A stretch of 64,000 nt of DNA, from assembly GCF_900177425.1 (NCBI RefSeq), contig NZ_LT840184.1, positions 5,063,705-5,127,704 on the forward strand, read 5' to 3'. The stretch is from Paenibacillus uliginis N3/975 (GTDB lineage: Bacteria > Bacillota > Bacilli > Paenibacillales > Paenibacillaceae). The notes beneath the pieces are model-generated. The model saw only the letters and a list, made by a program, of their open reading frames with translations, was not told the origin of the DNA and searched no databases. This document shows positions 54,857 to 64,000 of the stretch, piece after piece; position 1 is the stretch's first letter; every line of letters begins with the position of its first letter. A program made the position numbers and the translations under genes.

Positions 54857-55294
54857 CTAAACTATATTTTTTGAATTTAAAAACCGAAGCCACTGCACAA
54901 GATCATTTTCAGCTTTATATTCCCGGTTCAGATCACAATAAATTATGCCTTGCAGATCCGTAGCCATCCTAGGTTTCCCTCTTCGGCATATAATTGTTCT
55001 TTCTCTCCCTAAAAGAGAAACAAAAAAACCATACTCCAAAACAACGTTATCTCTCGTTGTTAGCTGTAATTCATTTCTATACCAAACCTCATCATCTTCG
55101 CTAAAAATAAGTATAGCTGCATCGATTCTTCCACTAACTTCTCTCAAGCTGTCTAAAATATAATTCCCTGGTCTAAAGATCTCCGACTTAGTCCAAGGAA
55201 GTGGGATATGTCCTTCGGCCTCAATTATCATGGCCACTTTCCTAAGATGATTTAATGCCTCTACTGAACTTGAGCTCCCAAGGAAGATGTTCAC
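54857..55294 (-). CDS. TIR-like (CAP12/Pycsar-TIR type) nucleotide-binding protein
   Basis: 145 residues, GTG start behind AAAGGGGGG. Domain runs through the whole chain: NIFLGSSSSVEALNHL, PLPWTKSEIFRPGNYILDSL, DAAILIFSEDD, RDNVVLEYGFFVSLLGRERTIICRRG, MATDLQGIIYCDL. This fits the TIR-like family of bacterial NAD-cleaving effectors (PF10137 as I recall); E87 in VLEYGFF is in the place of the catalytic Glu. No sensor domain is attached. First gene of the Wadjet transcript, so it may be an extra effector or a regulator of it. Confidence 0.8.
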   Translation of the reverse strand: MNIFLGSSSSVEALNHLRKVAMIIEAEGHIPLPWTKSEIFRPGNYILDSLREVSGRIDAAILIFSEDDEVWYRNELQLTTRDNVVLEYGFFVSLLGRERTIICRRGKPRMATDLQGIIYCDLNREYKAENDLVQWLRFLNSKNIV

Positions 55295-55327
55295 TGTTAG
55301 AGCCCCCCTTTCATTTCAATCCAGTCA

Positions 55328-55355
55328 ATTATTTTTAATGATACTAAAAAGACAA
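55328..55355 (-). promoter_or_regulatory. Candidate promoter of the TIR-Wadjet operon
   Basis: On the minus strand TTGTCT, 16 bases, AATAAT; the -10 ends about 33 bases before the GTG. One base off consensus at -10, two at -35. Confidence 0.4.
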
Positions 55356-55467
55356 CTTATTGACCATAGAGAGGTTTTCAGCTAAAATTTTTTTATCATC
55401 TATTGTCCAATCTATTATTTCAAAGTAGATTTATTATTTTGACTAAATACCGTGGAGGTGTGTATAG

Positions 55468-55918
55468 TTGGTTTCATTAGATCAAGTGAAAGCCCTTTCA
55501 AAGATTTTTGATGAAAATTCTACAGAAGAAGAGTTAGTTGGATTAATTAACATCTTATTAAATGCACTACAGTTTGTAGAAAAGAAGTTAGATTCATTAG
55601 ACCCTTTACATAGCACATATCTACGTTGTCCTTATTGCAGATCAGGCAGGAATAAGAAGCATGGCGGTAACAATTCAAAACGACTTGTCTGTTTACATTG
55701 TAATCATACATACACTAGAGAAACTGGTACTCTCCTTCACAGAAAGCAATTTCTCCGACAAATTTATCAAGCTCTTCATTGCTATCTATAGCACCAATCA
55801 ATCTTCACACGAAATCAGAAGAACACTTCAAATATCAAAACCAACCTACTATAGATGGAGAAAACAAATTCTATTAATTTTTCCTCAAATCGAGAAAAAA
55901 TTCTCGAACAGACGCTAA
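55468..55918 (+). pseudogene. IS1595-like transposase N-terminal remnant, frameshifted
   Basis: TTG start with a strong GGAGGTG. Frame 1 gives a zinc ribbon CPYC ... CLHCNHTYTRETGTLLHRK, typical of the N-terminus of IS1595-type transposases, then leaves the family. From there a +1 shift gives NFSDKFIKLFIAIYSTNQSS and a helix-turn-helix ISKPTYYRWRKQIL to the stop at 55916-55918. There is no catalytic domain after it. Fragment of a transposase or a domesticated DNA-binding piece. Confidence 0.55.
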
Positions 55919-56162
55919 TATACCGGTAACTTGTGACCCAAACCTATGTTTAAGGTTAAAAAAATAATATCATTATATTTTTTAAGATATCACATTCAAA
56001 AATTAGATGATAAAAAATATAATAAGCACGCTCTTGTTTTTAGAAGCGTTTAATACCTGGATATTAAAAAGATAGATTCTATCAGAACAAGTCTGATTCT
56101 CTATCCTTAAGGGTAAAGCCTATTATAATATCTTTATAAAGTCTTCGTCCTAGAAACAAAAT

Positions 56163-56447
56163 TCAATGACTTCTCTTTCTCTCGACTCCTATTCCAACTT
56201 TTATGGCCGGCGCTTGGTCCATTCCAATAGGATAAGCCTGACCATCTTCAAATAAACAATCAGGGACAGCTCCCTCTAGTATAGGTATTGTAGAAGAAGT
56301 TCTAATATAGTCTTTATGTCTCCAAATGACTTCTGCAATAGGATCAACCTCTCTACCTGCTACCTCTTGGTAAAAGGGTGTAACGACTAGCACATAACCA
56401 TTTGTGATTTGGTTGTTTTCCCAAGTAATCTTATTAAACAATTCCAA
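56163..56447 (-). CDS. Short hypothetical ORF, possibly a fragment
   Basis: 94 codons from TTG 56447 with only a distant AAAGG. Reads GYVLVVTPFYQEVAGREVDP, VIWRHKDYIRTSSTIPILEG, AVPDCLFEDGQAYPIG. Natural-looking composition but no known family; it may be the end of a larger lost gene between the Wadjet and BREX loci. Confidence 0.3.
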   Translation of the reverse strand: MELFNKITWENNQITNGYVLVVTPFYQEVAGREVDPIAEVIWRHKDYIRTSSTIPILEGAVPDCLFEDGQAYPIGMDQAPAIKVGIGVERKRSH

Positions 56448-56825
56448 ATAACGAATGGACCTTTTTTAACTTTTTAGATCTTCGTTTGGACAATGTTTCA
56501 ACAACAGAGTGTTCGTTTATGGCATCTTTAACTTGTAAATTTTCGAATGTAGATAAGTCAAACTAATAGGCCCAGCCATTGGATTTAAGTATTTCTTTTG
56601 TTAATTCGATTGATTGAATATTTTTTTCAAATCAATTCTTATTTGAATATACCTTATTAGCAAGACAAACAATTGTCAGTAAACGTACGTCCTATATATT
56701 GATTCAAATTTTTTCAGGATTACCTGAAGGACGTTTTAACAAAAAAACGAGCCTTAGAAGAGTGCTAATGGCTCGTTAATAAACTTAAAGTTAATTTATT
56801 GGAACAGTACACTGATTCTATCCAC
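56448..56825. other. AT-rich intergenic region with terminator after brxL
   Basis: No supported ORF. Terminator for the leftward brxL gene at 56741-56777: AACGAGCC-TTAG / CTAA-GGCTCGTT with AAAAAAA on the left, which is a U-run on the minus strand. The rest is low-GC sequence without structure that I can name. Confidence 0.6.
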
Positions 56826-58871
56826 TTATAGAGCCTTAAACACTGCATCCGACGGATCCGAATAAAACATTGGTTGTATCTTTATGAGCAGATCAGGTGG
56901 AACAGTCTGAAAGTCTATAACAGATGAAGCAGGAATTAGTACCTTTTTCGCTCCCGCATCCACGCAAACCTGAAGCGTATTGGCGAACTCCTCGACCTTA
57001 GCAATCGTACCACCAACCGTCATGTTTCCAAGCACAACCAAGCTCTCTTGAACAGGTCGTTCCAATGCCCCAGAACAAAGCCCTATCAGCTCAGCTATAG
57101 CCAGCTCATCAGTCAGCCCAATACCCTGTAAGTCGCTAATATGCATGAGGTAGTCTTTCGTCTTGGTACTAATCGAGCCACTAATACTTTTACTGTTCGA
57201 AGTAAAGTAGCGGAATGCTGTATCTAAGCTCTCTTTTGCACCCCGATGAGTACCAACACCTGATTTTTCAAACTTGCCTGAACCCGAAACCACTTGATTC
57301 TCCAGTTTGTACACGCCAATCATGCCCGAATCACCATGTCCAACGGTGTACACGTGCCCTGGCTTGCCCATGCCTTCAGGAATTAGCTTACCCCCACTCT
57401 GCTCTGGAACTGAAACATACTCTTCACTCAACGTTTCTTTATCAATGTAGGAGAAGTGGACATCGTAAAATTCCATGCCACCAATTTTCTTGAGTTGCTC
57501 TTTGACTCTTCTTCTACCTTCAAGAGCATATTTCAGAACTTCTTCTACATCTTCTCTCGTATACACACCATTCGGATACAAGAGTTTTAAGAATCCCGAC
57601 ACTGTTTTACGAACAGCTATGACATCACGTTGATTTAGGTTATTTCCGAGTTTAAAGTACCGATCAATGGCATCAGCAAACGAGCGTTTACGCATCTCCC
57701 TAAAATATTCAGCCATGTAGTCTACAATGAAGCCGTACTTATCGGTAAAGAAGTCAGGACGCATTTTCGGCACTTCCCAGCCTGGAAGATAATAATGCAT
57801 CCGATCAAAGAACGCCGAATCGTTTGCCATTGCTTCAGGAAAGGGTGCAAATAAGTGGGAAGTCTTGATCAACGAATCAAGGCTCTGATTGATATTACCG
57901 ACAAATACCATCGAAGCGGAAGCCGCCTTCTCTTCCCTGCCTCGAGCAAATGACCCAGAAGCCATATAATCCTTCATGATCTGAATACCGTCTTTATCCT
58001 TGAACGTTATGCCAGCCACCTCATCAAAAGCCACAGTATCCCATAATCCCACAAGCCCAACCTTCTTACTGGACATGTTGTAAAACAGATTGGCTACGGT
58101 TGACTGGCCGCCTGACACTAAGATAGAGTTAGGCGAGATTTCTTTATAAACATGTGACTTGCCCGTACCTCTTGGACCTAGTTCACACATGTTATAGTTA
58201 TTTTCAACAAGCGGTACGAGTCTCAGCAGAAGATGCCATTTCACCCTGTCATCAAGCTGTGTCGGCTCCATTCCTGTTGAGCGAATGAGTACATCTATCC
58301 ATTCCTCTTTCGTAAAGCTCTTTCTGCCCTCGAATACCTCGTTCAAGTCCATATTGGGCATCTGAATAGGCTTTAGGCTACTTATGCTGAAAGGATTACT
58401 ATTCTTTACTTCTTCGTCAAAAAAGTATTCCATCTTGAGCATACACCATATCCCGCCTGCCAGAAGCTTGTCATATTCCTTTACATAGTTCGGTGAGATT
58501 GGTACACCTTTAAGTCCCAAGTTCGAGAACTCCGCCACATAGGAATCAATTTTCTCATTGAGTGTAACTGAAATCTTATCGATAACGGAAAACTGTCCCA
58601 GTTCCCGAATTCTCGACTTAACTTTCTCTGCTTCATCAGGTCTGACAAAGTTTTCCGAAAGGATTTTCTTTACACGCTCAATTCCTTCTCGGATATAATC
58701 CTCATCGTCTGTTGCCGCATACATACCCAGCAGATATTCAAGCACATAAACGGGAACATTCGCTCCCTCTTTCATTAACTTTGTCAGGTCTTTCCGTACA
58801 ACTCTGCCCGAAAACACATCGTTCAGCTTGCGATCTAAATCAAGTGACCGATCTTCACTTATTTGCTCCAT
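56826..58871 (-). CDS. brxL: BREX type 1 BrxL (AAA+ with Lon-like C-terminus)
   Basis: About 681 residues. ATG 58871 is preferred to 58901 because GAGAGGGGGGAG stands 7 bases before it. Family pattern LDLDRKLNDVFSGRVVRKDLTKLMKEGANVPVYVLEYLLG; Walker A GPRGTGKS (about 232-239), sensor-like VFVGNIN, and a C-terminal Lon-protease-like fold (VLGNMTVGGTIAKVEEF). I see no GPSAG serine motif, so it is probably not a protease. BrxL acts in the phage-exclusion step. The stop of pglZ lies 19 bases before the start. Confidence 0.9.
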   Translation of the reverse strand: MEQISEDRSLDLDRKLNDVFSGRVVRKDLTKLMKEGANVPVYVLEYLLGMYAATDDEDYIREGIERVKKILSENFVRPDEAEKVKSRIRELGQFSVIDKISVTLNEKIDSYVAEFSNLGLKGVPISPNYVKEYDKLLAGGIWCMLKMEYFFDEEVKNSNPFSISSLKPIQMPNMDLNEVFEGRKSFTKEEWIDVLIRSTGMEPTQLDDRVKWHLLLRLVPLVENNYNMCELGPRGTGKSHVYKEISPNSILVSGGQSTVANLFYNMSSKKVGLVGLWDTVAFDEVAGITFKDKDGIQIMKDYMASGSFARGREEKAASASMVFVGNINQSLDSLIKTSHLFAPFPEAMANDSAFFDRMHYYLPGWEVPKMRPDFFTDKYGFIVDYMAEYFREMRKRSFADAIDRYFKLGNNLNQRDVIAVRKTVSGFLKLLYPNGVYTREDVEEVLKYALEGRRRVKEQLKKIGGMEFYDVHFSYIDKETLSEEYVSVPEQSGGKLIPEGMGKPGHVYTVGHGDSGMIGVYKLENQVVSGSGKFEKSGVGTHRGAKESLDTAFRYFTSNSKSISGSISTKTKDYLMHISDLQGIGLTDELAIAELIGLCSGALERPVQESLVVLGNMTVGGTIAKVEEFANTLQVCVDAGAKKVLIPASSVIDFQTVPPDLLIKIQPMFYSDPSDAVFKAL

Positions 58872-58890
58872 TTGACTTCTCCCCCCTCTC

Positions 58891-61449
58891 TTAAAAATCA
58901 AAGTCGCTAACGATGCCTAAATTGATTGTAAATGAGGTTTTTTCCACAATGACATTCGTTTCAGCATCAATTGTAACCAGATAATAGTTTTTACTCTTGT
59001 CATACGGCATCGACTTCAAAGCAAACCGAAGCTTAAATGTCCGTTCATCTGGCTTATCTGAGATACGGTCACAGATCAGCATTTCCTCATTGCTGATTAC
59101 GTTATCTGCATCATCTACCATATAGATCTTCACTATCCGAGGTACTCGCTTGTCCTCCACCTTCTCTGTTTGGAAAAAGGTAAGGTTGAATAGGCTGTTC
59201 GTTATTTTTCTAGTCGTGTTGGTAAGCTTCACGTCAACCTTCTCGATTTCACGACTATTCTTCTGTCCACTACGGATGTTTTTAAATTGAATGAGCGGTA
59301 CAACGATCTCTTGTAGACTGGCTCCACCATGTACAAAATTAGCCCCAGCACCTTGTATTTTGAAGCGAATCGTTGCCTTAGGAACGTAAGTCGTGATCTG
59401 ATGCTCATTTTTAATCAGCGTATCCATATTGATATCAAGAAGACCGATTCGTTCCCTTTTTTCCTGTGAAAGTAGGTGTCGCCGCTTGACCTCTAAGGCC
59501 TGAATGCCTTCTTTTTCAATCTTGTCACTCTCTTCTAATGCATCACGTTGATATACAAATCCATGATCTGCTGTGATGAAAATGTTCGTACCGCTCAAAT
59601 CATCCTTAATGATCTTAACGGTATCGTACAACTCATCGATCGCTCGATCCACTGCTGTAAACGTATAGACCTCTGTGGAGGCTTTCTCCCCCGTTGCATC
59701 GATGCTGTCATGGTATATGTAAACCAATTTCTTACCTTTGAATGTTTCTCTGCGCCCAGCCTTATTCATGTTTTTCAGCTCTTGAAAATGAATGGCTGTG
59801 CTATCGGTCACTGCCCCTTGTAAGATGCCGATTCGATTGTCCATCCCTTTTGAGGACTTGCCGTTAACCAATACATTACCGTTCAGATCGATTTCCAGGC
59901 TCTTATGTGGAAGAAGTGATGCCATTCCCATCTTAGTAACAGAAGGGACAACCCCCAATAACGGCTGGATATCGCAGGCTCCTGTCATTTCCGAGTTAAG
60001 CCTGTCCGCCAGTTCCATCGCTATTTCGTAGCGTAGGGCATCAGAGATGATGACAAATACCCGATCGCCATTATGAATTTTAGGTGCAACGAAGCTTCTA
60101 TAGAAATCCTTCTGGTTCTGAACACCTGGAAGTACCCAACTGGATTTCATCTCATCTTGCACAGCGGCGGACCAGTTAGCGCATAATTCGCCCATATACC
60201 AGTTCGTATAGAGGTTTTCTACCATCGTTTTAAGCTTTTTCAACATTTCACTGTTGGAATCATTGTCATAAGCAACATAGAACTTTCTATAGTTCATGTC
60301 CATTTGGTGATAGTCACTCACATATGCTCGGTACATATCCACGGCTTGTGCTTTAGGAATCCCCATACTGTACTTCTTATAGAACTCAAACATCTTGACC
60401 GTATAATACAGAGCATCATAAATGGGTTGATAACGTTCGTAATAATGCTTAGCTCTACGTAAGTTGATCAGTTTCGTATATGCTTCATAATCCTCCAGCC
60501 GTTCTCCCAGACTGTTAGCGATATAGATGATGATGGCTTTGTCGAAGTATGGGAATGTATCAGCCACCTTGAATTCCTCTATAGGGAGCTGATTCACAAT
60601 ATCCGATAACTTAATTTCTTTCTCGGCTATTTCAGCATACTTGTCATACACCTGATAATCACTTTTATGATGCATCCAGTGATCGATGAACACCAAAGCA
60701 TTAGATTTGTTTCGAGTGGCAATATAGTTCTTGACCAGTGTGAGACGCTCTTCATTAACCGCATGGCTTAGCGCAGTGACGGTTAAATGAATAAATAGCG
60801 TCTTGAGTGACTTTTGATCTTGCTCATAACCATACCTCTCGGCTACCGCATTCCAAAACACATCTAACCCAACGTACTTCGTAATCAAATCCAGGTATTT
60901 GTTTTGACTATCATTAAGTGTGTCCATTAGGGCAACCTTCAGTACATCTTCAAAGTCTGGAGTTTTGAGATTACACAACGCACTCATCATTACGAGTTCG
61001 AGTGTTTCTTGAGTAAACTTCAAAACCTCAAACCCTTTAAATTTCCTAACCCTATCTTTACTCCCAAAGAACTTTTCGTATTTTTTCACCGCACTTCGCA
61101 GAGAAGGATCAATATTCAGCTCGTTCATAATGAGAGATATCTTATCCGCATAGAAAGTCCTCGAGTACAGAATCGTATCCAACAACCAGTTGTCTTCCAT
61201 ACTCAAGTCTAAGTTAGAGTATATTAAGTAATGCGAAGTCGGATCCTCTTCTTCAAGTAAAACCTTCGTATAGAAACTGTTACCTTCTGTCAAAGTATGT
61301 ACCATGATGTTATCTATGGAAATTTCATTGATGTATTCAGCAAACTCCTGGTCTTTATCGAACCAAAAGACAATTTTACGTTGTTCACCTTCATTAAGTG
61401 GTTGAATAAAAGCCTCTTGCAGTGCTTTCTTAACTTCATCCATATTCAC
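58891..61449 (-). CDS. pglZ: BREX type 1 PglZ (alkaline phosphatase-fold)
   Basis: 852 residues, GTG start 61449 (AAAGGTG 10 bases upstream; an ATG lies two codons later). Helical N-terminal half; the alkaline phosphatase-like domain (about 450-720) carries metal ligands in VFVIISDALRYEIA and IFITADHGFVYQ. Typical BREX-1 core subunit, needed for both host methylation and phage exclusion in characterised systems. It overlaps the 5' region of the brxL reading frame but not its preferred start. Confidence 0.9.
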   Translation of the reverse strand: MNMDEVKKALQEAFIQPLNEGEQRKIVFWFDKDQEFAEYINEISIDNIMVHTLTEGNSFYTKVLLEEEDPTSHYLIYSNLDLSMEDNWLLDTILYSRTFYADKISLIMNELNIDPSLRSAVKKYEKFFGSKDRVRKFKGFEVLKFTQETLELVMMSALCNLKTPDFEDVLKVALMDTLNDSQNKYLDLITKYVGLDVFWNAVAERYGYEQDQKSLKTLFIHLTVTALSHAVNEERLTLVKNYIATRNKSNALVFIDHWMHHKSDYQVYDKYAEIAEKEIKLSDIVNQLPIEEFKVADTFPYFDKAIIIYIANSLGERLEDYEAYTKLINLRRAKHYYERYQPIYDALYYTVKMFEFYKKYSMGIPKAQAVDMYRAYVSDYHQMDMNYRKFYVAYDNDSNSEMLKKLKTMVENLYTNWYMGELCANWSAAVQDEMKSSWVLPGVQNQKDFYRSFVAPKIHNGDRVFVIISDALRYEIAMELADRLNSEMTGACDIQPLLGVVPSVTKMGMASLLPHKSLEIDLNGNVLVNGKSSKGMDNRIGILQGAVTDSTAIHFQELKNMNKAGRRETFKGKKLVYIYHDSIDATGEKASTEVYTFTAVDRAIDELYDTVKIIKDDLSGTNIFITADHGFVYQRDALEESDKIEKEGIQALEVKRRHLLSQEKRERIGLLDINMDTLIKNEHQITTYVPKATIRFKIQGAGANFVHGGASLQEIVVPLIQFKNIRSGQKNSREIEKVDVKLTNTTRKITNSLFNLTFFQTEKVEDKRVPRIVKIYMVDDADNVISNEEMLICDRISDKPDERTFKLRFALKSMPYDKSKNYYLVTIDAETNVIVEKTSFTINLGIVSDFDF

Positions 61450-61477
61450 GTTTTATCAACACCTTTATCATCAGGCT

Positions 61478-61515
61478 AAAAAAAGGGATATACCAAGATT
61501 AACTGGCATATCCCC
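61478..61515 (-). terminator. Intrinsic terminator between pglX and pglZ
   Basis: On the minus strand GGGATATGCCA / TGGTATATCCC followed by seven Ts, 14 bases after the stop of pglX and about 30 before the pglZ start. It implies two transcripts or attenuation inside the BREX locus. Confidence 0.75.
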
Positions 61516-61527
61516 ATTGTACCCAAT

Positions 61528-64000
61528 TTATTTAATTGGAGCGAGTAAGCCTTCAAATTTAGCATAGTTCACAGCAACACCTTCATCAAGATCAATCTCA
61601 ATCTGCATGTCTGCCATGTGGTGGAGCTTTTCATCGTATGCACGCAGTTCCTCAATCTTCAGGTCAAGCGTCTTGAGTTCTTTCTTCGCATTGCTGATTT
61701 CTTTGCTTGTACTGTCTCCATTAATGATATCAAGCAGAGATTTCTTCTTGGCATCCATGCGAAGCTGAAGCTCGTGCAGGTAGTCCGTTCTGATTCTTGA
61801 TAGAGTAGACTTGTCGTAGCGGTGCATATAGATCAGGCAGTTAAATGCCTTCTGCTTCCCAGAGGTAAAAAGCCAATAAATTGGTTTCTTTTTGTATGTT
61901 TGCAAATGATCTTTGAAGAAGTCGTTAAGGAAATATCTTTGAATAGTCTCTTTAGCTGTCTCACCATCTTTCTGTCCCAGTGAGTCAGCGATATATTCAA
62001 GATTTTCTACTAAGGATTCTTCCCCATAGGCTGCCCTAACAAAATCAAGAAGTCTGGATACTATGTCATCTTCAAAGTAAGCCCCTGATAGAATGGGAAG
62101 TATGTTGTCTTTATCGACAGAAAAAGATTGATATCTATCGGGGACAAATTTACCACCCGCAAAGGCAATGCCTTCCTTATTCAAAGAATATCTCCCAAAT
62201 ACACACCCTAATATATAGGAGATAAGAGATCTGATATCTTTATCTTTATCCGCTTTTCTGAGTGTTACATCTGACTCTTCCAAATTAGGTGTTATCTCAT
62301 TCTGCACTCCATATATATCTGTAAATATTGCATTTAATTTCTCTTCATTATATTTCATATCACTAATCCATTGAGAATTAAGTTTGCTCCATTCATTGTA
62401 CGCATCTTTAATATAGGATATCTCCGATCCAGCATTTAGAAAAGGGTGTCTATTAAAGTTCCAAGATGTCTCAAATGAATCCCATTCATTCTTACTTATT
62501 TCAATATTAGCATCTACCAATCTCACTATATCTTCACCGTATATTGTTCTTGCGTCATTCATGAATGGAATCCGATAAATATCACCATTCGTAAAGCTCA
62601 TGGTCGGGTTTAAAATTTTCAGAACTTCAAATGATAATTTAGAACAAAACAGCCCAATAATAATTTTATTTAACCTAGGGTCTTCGGAAAAGGCAGACCT
62701 ACCTGTGTCATCAAAAATAAATCCAACTTCTTTATACCTGACAGCAAAGTTGCCTGAACTAATTTTGGTCCATGTTAGACCTTCTTTGAAAAACCAATCT
62801 GTATTCCTCGGCGCAGACCTAAGCTTTCCATTTTCAGTTTTAAAGTTCCTAATTTCTTGCCCATTATGCTCCCAGTTTACGACAACTTCATTGTTACCGT
62901 ACCATTTTCTATATGCACCACCGCTGTTACATGGAAACCATTTATGCAAACCATTCTCTGTCTCTCTAATATCTTGATAATTAAAACCTATTTTCGCAAA
63001 CTCAACTTCAAACCACTCTTTTTGAAAATAAGTATTATCACCAGTTGACAAGCCAGCCTTTGGTTCAGCAATTTCTCCAATCGGCGTACTTTTTATAAAA
63101 GCTTTTAAAAGATCATCACTAATCCAATATGCAATCGGTCTTTCTAAAATACGAGTAAAAGTGTTAATATCGCCGAAGAAACGATCTTTTGCATTAGAAT
63201 CTTTAGCCGCCTCGATTGTTTTTAACTCTTTTTCCCTTGATTCTCTATAATCAACTAATCTAATATAATCCCCTTTAAAACCCTTTATTGCATTGTTTCG
63301 TAAGACAAAAGCTGTCGATTGAACAACTTCTCCACCTATCTCCTCGAATGCCCCTGCACCAAGATGAATCATTGAATAAATAGTTTTTGTTCTGACCAAT
63401 TTTTCTCTTAGTCTTTCAAAACTTGAAGTGAACATCCATGAATGCTGATTTATCATCGTCAAAAACCCATTCGGTTTTAAATAGTATTCCATTTCCATAA
63501 ACGCAGTGCATGTATCAGTTTTTGAATCCGCATATTTATCATTCAACAATTTAACCAGTTTTTCATTCATTCTTCTTGAACCCATGTAAGGCGGATTTGT
63601 AATCACTACTTCGTACTGCTGACTCATGATTTCTGCCTGCGTAATCAAGTCTTTAAAATACATAATGATTTTATCCCGTGATTCAATCTGGTCTAAATAT
63701 TCGGCTGGATGATTTATTATATCATCTAATCGATCTTTGAAGAATTGGCTATCAATCGGATCTATTTTTAGTAATGAACCATATATTTTAGCATCACGAA
63801 ATTGTTCGATAAATGAACTTGTCTTATCAAAACGATCTCCTGCCTTCTCATTAGCAAAGTAGGCTATATCAAACTTATTGAAACAATTTGTTTCTTGTAA
63901 TGACACTAAATTTAAAGTTACTCCCTCTCTCTCAATTGTTCTAAGAAACCTACTATTATACTTTAGTGCTTTCATAATAATTGAGAAACATGCAAGTTGG
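61528..64000 (-). CDS. pglX: BREX type 1 PglX adenine methyltransferase, N-terminus beyond window
   Basis: About 824 codons seen; the frame is open to the right edge. The ATG at 63975 is internal: upstream residues LACFSIIM continue the family pattern into MKALKYNSRFLR. N6-adenine methyltransferase motif NPPYMGSRRMNEKLVKLLN, then FLTMINQHSWMF and IHLGAGAFEEIGGEVVQST, and a long C-terminal specificity region ending in a helical tail. Marks host DNA at a short non-palindromic site so that BREX spares it. brxA, brxB and brxC are expected to the right of the window. Confidence 0.9.
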   Translation of the reverse strand, partial: QLACFSIIMKALKYNSRFLRTIEREGVTLNLVSLQETNCFNKFDIAYFANEKAGDRFDKTSSFIEQFRDAKIYGSLLKIDPIDSQFFKDRLDDIINHPAEYLDQIESRDKIIMYFKDLITQAEIMSQQYEVVITNPPYMGSRRMNEKLVKLLNDKYADSKTDTCTAFMEMEYYLKPNGFLTMINQHSWMFTSSFERLREKLVRTKTIYSMIHLGAGAFEEIGGEVVQSTAFVLRNNAIKGFKGDYIRLVDYRESREKELKTIEAAKDSNAKDRFFGDINTFTRILERPIAYWISDDLLKAFIKSTPIGEIAEPKAGLSTGDNTYFQKEWFEVEFAKIGFNYQDIRETENGLHKWFPCNSGGAYRKWYGNNEVVVNWEHNGQEIRNFKTENGKLRSAPRNTDWFFKEGLTWTKISSGNFAVRYKEVGFIFDDTGRSAFSEDPRLNKIIIGLFCSKLSFEVLKILNPTMSFTNGDIYRIPFMNDARTIYGEDIVRLVDANIEISKNEWDSFETSWNFNRHPFLNAGSEISYIKDAYNEWSKLNSQWISDMKYNEEKLNAIFTDIYGVQNEITPNLEESDVTLRKADKDKDIRSLISYILGCVFGRYSLNKEGIAFAGGKFVPDRYQSFSVDKDNILPILSGAYFEDDIVSRLLDFVRAAYGEESLVENLEYIADSLGQKDGETAKETIQRYFLNDFFKDHLQTYKKKPIYWLFTSGKQKAFNCLIYMHRYDKSTLSRIRTDYLHELQLRMDAKKKSLLDIINGDSTSKEISNAKKELKTLDLKIEELRAYDEKLHHMADMQIEIDLDEGVAVNYAKFEGLLAPIK

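Overview
The window looks like accessory chromosome of a Gram-positive Bacillota, most likely Paenibacillus or a close relative. The evidence is the Bacillus-type ribosome binding sites (near-perfect GGAGGTGA), frequent TTG/GTG starts, a stalk-domain (copper amine oxidase N-like) protein, and a DUF4855/F5-8C secreted protein whose cut-off end looks like the lead-in to SLH repeats. Species was not determined. No tRNA, rRNA or CRISPR array was seen.

Layout, left to right. (1) 1-6.5 kb: a large secreted protein running off the left edge, an MFS efflux pump overlapping tail to tail with an AraC regulator, and a small unknown gene. (2) 6.7-23.9 kb: a GC-richer block of ten genes in two divergent transcripts. 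One carries a secreted/membrane vWA protein, a tubulin/FtsZ-like GTPase, a second tubulin-like protein that has lost the GTP-binding glycines, a membrane vWA protein, an unknown protein, a zinc-ribbon double-GTPase and a membrane GTPase-associated (GAP1-like) protein. The other carries a 50-residue membrane peptide, a zinc-ribbon membrane protein and a membrane-anchored helical-repeat protein. This is the best candidate for a little-described multi-protein system. (3) 24-41.3 kb: an AT-rich array, nearly all on the minus strand. It reads from a WXG100-type nuclease toxin and its Imm7 immunity protein into a long series of orphan immunity-type genes (Imm26-like, SUKH, SitI3-like, DUF1963-like, YxiJ-like, HEAT), broken copies, repeated toxin fragments and transposase scars. 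(4) 41.6-45.9 kb: a two-gene unit, a PLD-nuclease/DEAD helicase with DUF3427 and a Nudix-methyltransferase fusion. It is bracketed by two degenerate repeats that resemble type I toxin loci. (5) 46.5-55.3 kb: a complete type II Wadjet anti-plasmid operon (jetA-jetB-jetC-jetD) preceded by a TIR-like gene. (6) 55.5-56.8 kb: transposase and gene remnants. (7) 56.8-64 kb: the 3' half of a type 1 BREX system (pglX cut by the right edge, pglZ, brxL).

Taken together, 41-64 kb is a defence island against plasmids and phage, 24-41 kb is a contact-toxin immunity reservoir, and 6.7-24 kb is a membrane-linked GTPase/tubulin/vWA assembly that may be another conflict system or an envelope-associated machine. 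Functions are assigned by family recognition from sequence; no database search was run.
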